The translations under genes and the position numbers were made by a program. Shown piece by piece: positions 8,399 to 14,755 of a DNA stretch of 38,770 bases. Numbering within the stretch: the first letter of the stretch is position 1; the number at the start of each line of letters is the position of its first letter. This stretch comes from DAOUGC01 sp034429695 (GTDB lineage Bacteria > Chloroflexota > Anaerolineae > Anaerolineales > Anaerolineaceae), in NCBI GenBank assembly GCA_034429695.1, contig DAOUGC010000173.1, forward strand, positions 1 through 38,770, written 5' to 3'. A model generated the notes under the pieces. It was given only the letters and a program-made list of their open reading frames with translations. It ran no database searches and was not told the DNA's origin.

Positions 8399-9803
8399 TA
8401 TTGGTCTGGCGCTGGTGATCACACGCCGCGAGGTGCGGGATCAGTTGCGAGACTGGCGCATCATCTTTCCTGTGCTGGCACTGACCCTGTTCTTTCCGTT
8501 CCTGATGAACTTCACTGCCGAGCAAATACTGGGGTTTGTCAACAAGTACGGTGCAACCATCATCGGGGAGCGGCTGGTTCCCTTCCTGCTGATGATCGTT
8601 GGCTTTTTCCCCATTTCGGTTTCACTGGTCATTGCGCTGGAAACCTTTGTGGGCGAGAAGGAGCGCGGCAGCATCGAGCCGCTGCTTAACACCCCGTTGA
8701 AGGACTGGCAATTGTATCTGGGCAAGCTACTGGCTGCCACCGTGCCACCGTTAATGACCAGTTTTTTGGGCATGGGTGTGTATCTGGTGGGTCTGGCCAT
8801 CAAGGACATTCCCATTCCTGAGCCGCAATTGCTGGCGCAAATCATCATCCTCACGGTGGTGCAAGCCACCATGATGGTCAGTGGGGCGGTGGTGGTCTCG
8901 TCACAGGCAACCTCGGTGCGGGCTGCCAACCTGCTGGCATCCTTCATTATTATTCCTGTCGCCATGCTGATCCAGGGTGAGAGCGTTGTCATGTTCTGGG
9001 GCAATTACGCCACGTTATGGTGGGCAGTTTTCGGTCTGATGGTGCTGACCGCGCTGCTGGTACGGGTGGGGCTGGCGCATTTTCAGCGCGAAGAGTTGCT
9101 TGGCAAGGAAATTGACGTTTTGAACTTCCGATGGATGGGCAGGGTTTTCTGGCGCGGGTTCACCGGCGGGGCGCGCAATGTATGGCAGTGGTACCGTGTG
9201 GAAGTGGCAGGTCAGATGCGGCGACTGGGTGTGCCGTTCCTGCTGGTCACTGCTCTGGCGGTTGCCGGAGCCATCATTGGTTACCGCTTGATTGAGCGCT
9301 TTCAGATCCCGCTGGAGCAGTTGAACCTGCAGGACGCCGAGACGCGCCTGAGCGAAATGGCGCAAATGTGGCGGCCTTTTGTTCTGGAGCCTGTCGGGAG
9401 CATCTGGTGGCAAAATGTGCGCGTGATGTTGCTGGCGTTGGTGGCAGGGCTGTTTTCATTTGGTATTCTCGGGATGCTGCCCTTGATGGCGTCAGTTGGA
9501 GTGGCGGGGTATCTCATGGCCTTGTTGAGCAGCAATGGCATGCCAGTCATGACCTTTCTGTGGATGATTATTCCGCACGGGGTGCTGGAGATACCGGCAG
9601 TCATTCTGGCGACTGCGGCTGTGCTGCGCATGGGCGCATTGATGGCCACCCCTGACCGGGAAAAACCGGTGGGTGAGGTACTATTGCTTGCTCTGGCAGA
9701 TTGGTTTAAGATCATGGTGGGTGTGGTAATTCCGGTGCTGCTCATCGCGGCTGCGATTGAAGTATGGGTGACACCGAGTCTGGCAATTTGGTTAATTCAA
9801 TAG
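8388..9803 (+). CDS. ABC-2 permease fused to a SpoIIM-like domain
   Basis: 471 residues from the ATG at 8388, which has AAAGGA eight bases upstream; in-frame ATGs at 8370 and 8379 lack SD spacing. Residues about 1-240 are an ABC-2 permease: N-terminal RREVRDQLRDWR, a helix, the coupling segment EKERGSIEPLLNTPLKDWQL, and further helices. After a linker, about residues 275-471 match the SpoIIM (DUF95) family, with PHGVLEIPAVILA near 396-408 and the terminal AAAIEVWVTP. SpoIIM in Bacillus works with SpoIID/SpoIIP in septal peptidoglycan remodelling, while most SpoIIM-family proteins in non-sporulating bacteria have no known role. The fusion implies that the SpoIIM fold is a working part of this transporter. 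No frameshift is seen. Confidence 0.85.
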   Translation: MLHDIGLALVITRREVRDQLRDWRIIFPVLALTLFFPFLMNFTAEQILGFVNKYGATIIGERLVPFLLMIVGFFPISVSLVIALETFVGEKERGSIEPLLNTPLKDWQLYLGKLLAATVPPLMTSFLGMGVYLVGLAIKDIPIPEPQLLAQIIILTVVQATMMVSGAVVVSSQATSVRAANLLASFIIIPVAMLIQGESVVMFWGNYATLWWAVFGLMVLTALLVRVGLAHFQREELLGKEIDVLNFRWMGRVFWRGFTGGARNVWQWYRVEVAGQMRRLGVPFLLVTALAVAGAIIGYRLIERFQIPLEQLNLQDAETRLSEMAQMWRPFVLEPVGSIWWQNVRVMLLALVAGLFSFGILGMLPLMASVGVAGYLMALLSSNGMPVMTFLWMIIPHGVLEIPAVILATAAVLRMGALMATPDREKPVGEVLLLALADWFKIMVGVVIPVLLIAAAIEVWVTPSLAIWLIQ

Positions 9804-9822
9804 ACCACCTGGGGAGGGTATC

Positions 9823-10578
9823 ATGGGGCGGTTAACCGTTCTTGGTTCAGCTTTTGCGGTTCCGGCGATAGGTCAGGACAATGCTCACCTGTTGATCACG
9901 ACTGAAAAACGCCATGTTCTGATCGATTGCGGCAATAACCCGGTCACCGGGTTGCAAAAGCTGGGGGTGGATTTCAATCAGTTAACCGACCTGGTATTGA
10001 CGCACTTCCACCCAGATCATGTTGCAGCGGCTCCGTTGCTTTTGATGGATATGTGGTTGTTAAAAAGAAAAACGCCGCTCACCATCCACGGGCTGGGGGC
10101 AACGGTCAGCCGCATGGAAACCCTCATGGACCTGTTTGAGTGGAAGACCTGGCCCAATTTTTATCCAGTGGAGTTTCACCGCCTGCCCAATGTGGAAATG
10201 GCGCAGGTTGTGGATTATCCCGATGTGCGCATCTTCTCATCGCCAGTCCGGCACATGATCCCAACCGTGGGGTTGCGGGTGGAGTATCCGACCAGCGGTA
10301 AGGTGGCGGCATATTCATGCGATACCGAGCCATGTGATGAGGTGGCAAACCTTGGGCGGGATGCAGATGCATTGATCCACGAATCGAGTGGTGAGGAATA
10401 TGGTCATTCATCTGCACGACAGGCAGGTGAAGTGGCAGCCCGCGCCGGTGCAAAGGCGCTTTATCTGATCCACTATCCCACCGATGCGAGTGCAGCCGAA
10501 CTTTCCAAACAGGCTGCTACAACCTACTCAGGGAAAATCCATGTCGCGCGAGACATGGATGAAGTTGATCTGGGCTGA
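9823..10578 (+). CDS. MBL-fold metallo-hydrolase (RNase Z-like)
   Basis: 251 residues. The metal-binding motif HFHPDH is at 61-66, with DCGNN at the strand before it, an Asp in SCDTEPCDE and a late His in LYLIHYP, all typical of the metallo-beta-lactamase fold. The GHSSARQAGEVAARAGAK segment is the pattern found in RNase Z/ElaC-like hydrolases. It lacks the long exosite arm I can identify in true tRNase Z, so a general phosphodiesterase or other ester hydrolase is equally possible. GGGGAGGG directly upstream is a good SD. It follows the ABC permease by 19 bases and may be its operon's last gene; the next gene converges on it. Confidence 0.85.
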   Translation: MGRLTVLGSAFAVPAIGQDNAHLLITTEKRHVLIDCGNNPVTGLQKLGVDFNQLTDLVLTHFHPDHVAAAPLLLMDMWLLKRKTPLTIHGLGATVSRMETLMDLFEWKTWPNFYPVEFHRLPNVEMAQVVDYPDVRIFSSPVRHMIPTVGLRVEYPTSGKVAAYSCDTEPCDEVANLGRDADALIHESSGEEYGHSSARQAGEVAARAGAKALYLIHYPTDASAAELSKQAATTYSGKIHVARDMDEVDLG

Positions 10579-10630
10579 AACCCAGACGTTGCCATCCATT
10601 TGTGAAAAATAAAAGCAAGCGGAGAAGTTT

Positions 10631-11134
10631 TTACCAGCCTGAGAGGAACGGTTCCCACTCGTGGTATTCAGACAAATGCCTTCCAAACAGGTAGGCAACT
10701 GAACTCGGTGGTTCAGCGGGGAGGCGCAAAAGCCGCATGTTGACTTCTTCCAGCCGGCGTCCGCCCTTGCGGTGATTGCATAATGAACAGGCGGTAACCA
10801 CATTGGTCCATGTCTGGCGACCCCCCAGATGACGGGGGATGACGTGGTCAATGGTCAGCTCAGCGGCACGAGTGCCGCAGTACTGGCAGGTGTAATTATC
10901 ACGTCGGAAGACTTCACGGCGGGAAAATTGAACGTGTGGGCGGGGGCGGTGGATCATGCGTTCCAGCCGGATCACCGACGGACGGGGGAAGGTGGTGGAG
11001 GCGGTGTGAATTACACCCCTGCCATTCACAACCATGGCGGCTTTGTCAGCCAGGATCAATCCGATCGCCCGTCTGAGATTGCACACATTAATCGGTTCGT
11101 AGTTGGCGTTTAAGACCAGCACCGATTCAACCAT
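10631..11134 (-). CDS. HNH endonuclease
   Basis: 167 residues beginning MVESVLVLNANYEPINV, the usual opening of this stand-alone HNH family. The nuclease core has CxxC pairs at 83/86 and 116/119 holding a structural zinc, with D96-H97, N111 and H121 as HNH residues. An in-frame ATG lies 36 bases upstream, but GGAG five bases before 11134 and the family's normal N-terminus favour 11134. These proteins are widespread and usually of unknown biological role; no restriction-modification or phage genes accompany it here. It is divergent from the epimerase gene and convergent with the MBL gene. Confidence 0.88.
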   Translation of the reverse strand: MVESVLVLNANYEPINVCNLRRAIGLILADKAAMVVNGRGVIHTASTTFPRPSVIRLERMIHRPRPHVQFSRREVFRRDNYTCQYCGTRAAELTIDHVIPRHLGGRQTWTNVVTACSLCNHRKGGRRLEEVNMRLLRLPAEPPSSVAYLFGRHLSEYHEWEPFLSGW

Positions 11135-11153
11135 ACTCGCTCCATTGTTGCCC

Positions 11154-11159
11154 ATTATA
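11154..11159 (-). promoter_or_regulatory. -10 element for the HNH gene
   Basis: On the minus strand a perfect TATAAT lies 19 bases before the chosen HNH start. No good -35 is visible 17 bases further up, where the sequence is T-rich. The resulting 5' leader would be only about a dozen bases but still long enough to hold the GGAG. Confidence 0.45.
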
Positions 11160-11228
11160 GCATGAGTCATTTATCGAAAAAATAAAGATATTTTAACGAT
11201 TGTTCTGTTGTTTGAACGAGGAGGGCAA

Positions 11229-12140
11229 ATGAACATCATCGTGGCTGGAGGAACCGGGTTGATCGGTGGGGCGTTTGTGCGTGAGCTGGCGCAACGCGGA
11301 CACGGCGTGACCGTTTTGAGCCGTTCCGGTGGGGGAGGGAAAACATCAACCGGTGCAACTGTTTACGGGTGGGATGCCCGCACCGCCGCAGGTTGGGGTG
11401 AACTGATGGAGGAAGCGGATGTTGTGGTCAACCTGGCGGGCGCCAACCTGGGCGCAAGCCGCTGGACGGAGCAACGCAAACGGGAGGTTCTCAACAGCCG
11501 CCTGCAGGCCGGTGAAGCCATCCGGGCGGGGTTTGATCAGGCGAGCCGGAAACCATCCCTGTTGATTCAGGCGTCTGCAGTGGGTTACTACGGAACCAAC
11601 CTGGATGACACCCTGAAAGTGGAAGATGCCCCCGCCGGAAAGGATTATCTCGCCGGGGTGGTGGTCGACTGGGAGAAAACAGCGCAACCCGTGGCTGAAA
11701 AGGGCGTGCGTGTCATCACCATCCGCACAGGATTGGTGCTTTCCAAAAGCGATGGGGCTTTACAACGCATGTTGCTGCCGTTTCGGTTGTTTGCGGGCGG
11801 GCCGCTGGGCAGCGGGCGCCAATGGTATGCCTGGATCCATCTGAAGGATCAGGTGAATGCCATGGTGCACCTGCTGGAAAAAGAAGACACGCAAGGGATC
11901 TACAACCTGTGTGCACCCAACCCGGTGAAAATGAAGGATTTTGGTCGCACGCTGGCGCGCGTGATGCATCGCCCGTACTGGTTTCCCGCACCAGCGTTTG
12001 CGTTGCACCTGCTGCTGGGTGAAATGAGCACCCTGGTACTGGGCGGGCAGCGTGCTGTTCCACAACGCCTGGTTGAGAGTGGTTACTCATTTCAATTTCC
12101 TCATCTGGAACCTGCCCTGCGGGATCTGCTGAAAGGCTGA
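11229..12140 (+). CDS. TIGR01777-type epimerase (SDR39U1/YfcH-like)
   Basis: 303 residues, an atypical short-chain dehydrogenase with the N-terminal Rossmann motif GGTGLIGG (7-14). The TIGR01777/YfcH hallmarks are present: NLAGANL, SRxxAGE in the helix after it, SAVGYYG with the catalytic-region Tyr, and the C-terminal DUF1731-like ending QRAVPQRLVESGYSFQFP. A nucleotide-sugar epimerase role is usually written for the family, but no substrate has been firmly assigned. An ATG 21 bases upstream lacks SD; AGGAGG six bases before 11229 decides the start. Confidence 0.9.
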   Translation: MNIIVAGGTGLIGGAFVRELAQRGHGVTVLSRSGGGGKTSTGATVYGWDARTAAGWGELMEEADVVVNLAGANLGASRWTEQRKREVLNSRLQAGEAIRAGFDQASRKPSLLIQASAVGYYGTNLDDTLKVEDAPAGKDYLAGVVVDWEKTAQPVAEKGVRVITIRTGLVLSKSDGALQRMLLPFRLFAGGPLGSGRQWYAWIHLKDQVNAMVHLLEKEDTQGIYNLCAPNPVKMKDFGRTLARVMHRPYWFPAPAFALHLLLGEMSTLVLGGQRAVPQRLVESGYSFQFPHLEPALRDLLKG

Positions 12141-12141
12141 A

Positions 12142-12166
12142 TTACCGGTTACAATAGAGCCGGTAA
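12142..12166. other. Small inverted repeat between epimerase and membrane-protein genes
   Basis: TTACCGG (12142-12148) and CCGGTAA (12160-12166) form a seven-pair stem with an 11-base loop immediately after the epimerase stop. There is no T-run on either side, so it is not a standard intrinsic terminator. It could stabilise the 3' end of the mRNA or bind a protein. Confidence 0.35.
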
Positions 12167-12189
12167 AATTCCTCGCAGGGAGGGACAAA

Positions 12190-13434
12190 ATGAAGAAAAA
12201 ACAATGGGTGCAACATGGTCTGGCGTTGTTGCTGGCGCTGGCCACCATCATGGTGTTGGACCGCCTGACCAATCGCCTGGATAGCGTTGAGGGCCACGCC
12301 TGGGACTTTGTGTACTACATTGATATGGCCGAGAACGGCATTCTCCATAATGACCACCTCGGCGCGCCGTATGCTTACCGGCCGCTCACCCCCATGCTGG
12401 CCAGGGGTATCAATTTGCTGCTTGGCACGGAGACCTATTTCGGTTTTCGCATAACCGCTTACGCTGGATTGCTCTCCACACTTTTTGGCATTTATCTGAT
12501 CGCACGCCATTTCAATTTGAATTTCCTGTCATCCTGCGCTGTGATGCTGGTTCCGGCGCTGGCATTGTTTAATGTCAAGTTCCTCATGTTTGACTTTTAC
12601 CGGCCCGATCAGCTTTCCTATCCGATGATTGTGTTCGGTATTTATGCTCTGTTGAAGGGTCGCTGGGAACTGGCGTTGTTGTGCTCGGTGATCGGACTGC
12701 AAACCCGCGAATATCCAATAATCCCGGCGCTGCTGGTGATGTGGGAGGCTTTCAGGGCATGGCTGGCGGACAAACGTGATTGGAAGCCCTATTTCAGAGC
12801 CGGTATTACGGTTGTGGTGGTGGGGCTGGCGGTCTTCCTGCCCCGCATGATCATTCCAGTGACGTTCACCCAGCAGATCCTCGATCCTTTTAATGACCCA
12901 TCCTACTTGAAAACGCTGCTTGGAATGCCATTTGAATGGAAGCGTGACTACAACTTCGTTTTCAACCTGGTGGCTTACTTCCTGCCTGTTTTGATATTAT
13001 TCACCCCCACCCGGCTCAAGACCGCCTGGCGTGAAATGGGCCAGTATCGGGCATGGGTGTTGATATATGTGGGGGTCAATCTGCTGGGCATGATGTACGG
13101 CGGTACGGATATGATGCGTTACGCCACCTATTTCTTCATTCCGCAGATGTTCCTGATGATCTTCTTCCTCAAGCAGGATGTCACCCTGTTCGAGATGTTG
13201 TATCTGGCGGTGGCTGGTGTGATCTTCAACCGCTTGCTGTTCCTGTTCCCCATCTGGGACTTCGGCCTGTATCTCGATTTCTACGGCGGCTACGGCGATC
13301 ACATCAATACCAGCTCGCATCTGCGCTGGTTGGAGTTGATTGGCTTGATCGGGTTGGGACAGGCGCTGCGCTTTTTTATTCACAAAGGCAAACCCATGGT
13401 GGAAAAAATGCGCATGGATGTATTGGGTGTATAA
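12190..13434 (+). CDS. Polytopic membrane protein, GT-C-like, unknown function
   Basis: 414 residues with about ten hydrophobic segments. After the first helix comes a luminal-side loop with DFVYYIDMAENG and APYAYRPLTPML; acidic residues followed by an AYRPLTP-type motif occur in GT-C-fold glycosyltransferase-like or mannosyltransferase-like membrane proteins. I cannot assign a donor or product. A second conserved-looking stretch is KFLMFDFYRPDQLSYP around residue 135. GGGAGGG before the ATG gives the start. It lies between an epimerase and tyrS without obvious functional links; the tyrS gene follows after 50 bases. Confidence 0.6.
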   Translation: MKKKQWVQHGLALLLALATIMVLDRLTNRLDSVEGHAWDFVYYIDMAENGILHNDHLGAPYAYRPLTPMLARGINLLLGTETYFGFRITAYAGLLSTLFGIYLIARHFNLNFLSSCAVMLVPALALFNVKFLMFDFYRPDQLSYPMIVFGIYALLKGRWELALLCSVIGLQTREYPIIPALLVMWEAFRAWLADKRDWKPYFRAGITVVVVGLAVFLPRMIIPVTFTQQILDPFNDPSYLKTLLGMPFEWKRDYNFVFNLVAYFLPVLILFTPTRLKTAWREMGQYRAWVLIYVGVNLLGMMYGGTDMMRYATYFFIPQMFLMIFFLKQDVTLFEMLYLAVAGVIFNRLLFLFPIWDFGLYLDFYGGYGDHINTSSHLRWLELIGLIGLGQALRFFIHKGKPMVEKMRMDVLGV

Positions 13435-13484
13435 TTTGCGGTTAATTATCCCCGGGTTCAACAGGGGTGTTTAAGGAGGCAGAC

Positions 13485-14702
13485 ATGAACATCGAACAAC
13501 AAGTAACCTACCTGATGCAGGGCACGGAGTACGGCGATGAAGGTCTCAAGCAAGCCATGACCGCCGAACTGCGCGAGCGTTTAATTGAAGCAGACAAAGT
13601 TGGCCGCCCCCTGCGGGTTTATTGTGGTTACGATCCGCGCAAGCCTGATCTGCACCTTGGGCACACCGTGACCATGCGCAAGCTGCGCCAGTTTCAGGAG
13701 CTGGGCCATGAAGTGACCTTCCTGATTGGCAATTACACATCACTGATCGGCGATCCTTCAGACAAGGACATCCTGCGGCCGCGCCTGACCCATGACGAGG
13801 TGCAGGAAAACGCCCGCACTTATGCCGAGCAGGCATTTCACGTGCTCGACCGCGAAAAGACACTGGTACGCTACAATGCCGAATGGCTGTCAAAACTGAC
13901 CTTTGAAGACCTGATCCACCTGGCAGCCAACTTCACCCTGCAGCAGTTCATCACGCGCGAGAACTTTAAGCTGCGCTGGGAAAAAGGCGACGCCATTTAC
14001 CTGCATGAGACCTTTTACGCCATCATGCAGGGGTACGATGCCTACGCCATGCGTGCTGATGTGCAGGTGGGCGGAACCGATCAGTTGTTCAACATCATCA
14101 CCGCCGGACGCAAGCTGATGACCTCAATGGGCGAAAAACCCAACATCGGCGTGATCCTGGGCATTCTGCCGGGGACCGATGGCGTGGTGCGCATGAGCAA
14201 GTCGCTGGGCAATCATGTGCCGCTAAACACCTCAGCGGATGACATGTTTGGAAAGCTGATGAGCATCCCCGATTTTGCCATGCCGTCCTACTTCCGGTTG
14301 GTAACGCGCTGGACGCCGGATGTGATCGCGAAGGTGGAAACCGACCTGAACAGCGGGGCGTTGCATCCGCGTGACGCAAAGATGATGATGGCTCAGGACG
14401 TGACCGGTGCTTTCTACGATGACGGGCTGGCGGAGCGGGCGAAGGAGAACTTCATCCGTACTTTCCAGCAGAAAACCGCGCCAGAGGAAATGCCCGAGAT
14501 CAGCGTGACAGCCGGGCAAACCGTGCTGGAAGTGCTGCTGAGCGCCGGATTGGCAGCCAGCAGGAGTGACGGGCGACGTTTGATCGAACAGAAGGGTGTG
14601 CGCCTGGACGGTGAGACGTTGACCGAGCCAAACAGCCCATTCCCGCACGGGGGCGTGCTGCAGGTGGGTAAACGCCAGTTCCGCCGTGTGAGTATGGGGT
14701 AA
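13485..14702 (+). CDS. tyrS: Tyrosyl-tRNA synthetase
   Basis: 405 residues, the normal bacterial length. The class I HIGH motif appears as HLGH (57-60) and the KMSKS loop as RMSKS (236-240). The C-terminal S4-like RNA-binding domain follows (SAGLAASRSDGRRLIEQKGV). It charges tRNA-Tyr with tyrosine. The start is the ATG at 13485 because AAGGAGG lies five bases upstream; a GTG 18 bases earlier is in frame but poorly placed. No T-box leader is present, as only 50 bases separate it from the gene before. A strong intrinsic terminator follows at once. Confidence 0.96.
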   Translation: MNIEQQVTYLMQGTEYGDEGLKQAMTAELRERLIEADKVGRPLRVYCGYDPRKPDLHLGHTVTMRKLRQFQELGHEVTFLIGNYTSLIGDPSDKDILRPRLTHDEVQENARTYAEQAFHVLDREKTLVRYNAEWLSKLTFEDLIHLAANFTLQQFITRENFKLRWEKGDAIYLHETFYAIMQGYDAYAMRADVQVGGTDQLFNIITAGRKLMTSMGEKPNIGVILGILPGTDGVVRMSKSLGNHVPLNTSADDMFGKLMSIPDFAMPSYFRLVTRWTPDVIAKVETDLNSGALHPRDAKMMMAQDVTGAFYDDGLAERAKENFIRTFQQKTAPEEMPEISVTAGQTVLEVLLSAGLAASRSDGRRLIEQKGVRLDGETLTEPNSPFPHGGVLQVGKRQFRRVSMG

Positions 14703-14722
14703 ACCATAGTAGTGGAAGGTTG

Positions 14723-14755
14723 CTCCCATCCCTTTACCGGGGGTGGGAGTTTTTT
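14723..14755 (+). terminator. Strong rho-independent terminator of tyrS
   Basis: CTCCCATCCC (14723-14732) pairs with GGGGTGGGAG (14740-14749), ten pairs including one G-T, around a seven-base loop, followed by six T (14750-14755). The T-run also contains the TAA stop of the convergent SEDS-PBP gene (14754-14756 on the minus strand), so the terminator sits exactly at the convergence point. Confidence 0.9.

Noticed and set aside
10631..11134. HNH gene as part of a defence island or homing element.
   Set aside because: Neighbours are housekeeping genes and there are no methylase, restriction, intron or intein signs; the protein looks like the common stand-alone HNH family.
13430..13435. TATAAT at the end of the membrane-protein gene as a tyrS promoter.
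   Set aside because: No -35 is present at the right distance (AATGCG) and the box overlaps the coding end, so it may be chance.
13435..13484. T-box or other riboswitch leader upstream of tyrS.
   Set aside because: Only 50 bases separate the genes; there is no room for a T-box stem I or antiterminator, and no T-box sequence is seen.
13837..13855. Possible parS half-site (TTTCACGTG) inside tyrS.
   Set aside because: Only one arm fits the parS consensus; other CACGTG cores (about 16147, 22599, 29774, 32173, 38418) also lack the flanking arms. A genome-wide motif scan would be needed to locate real parS sites.
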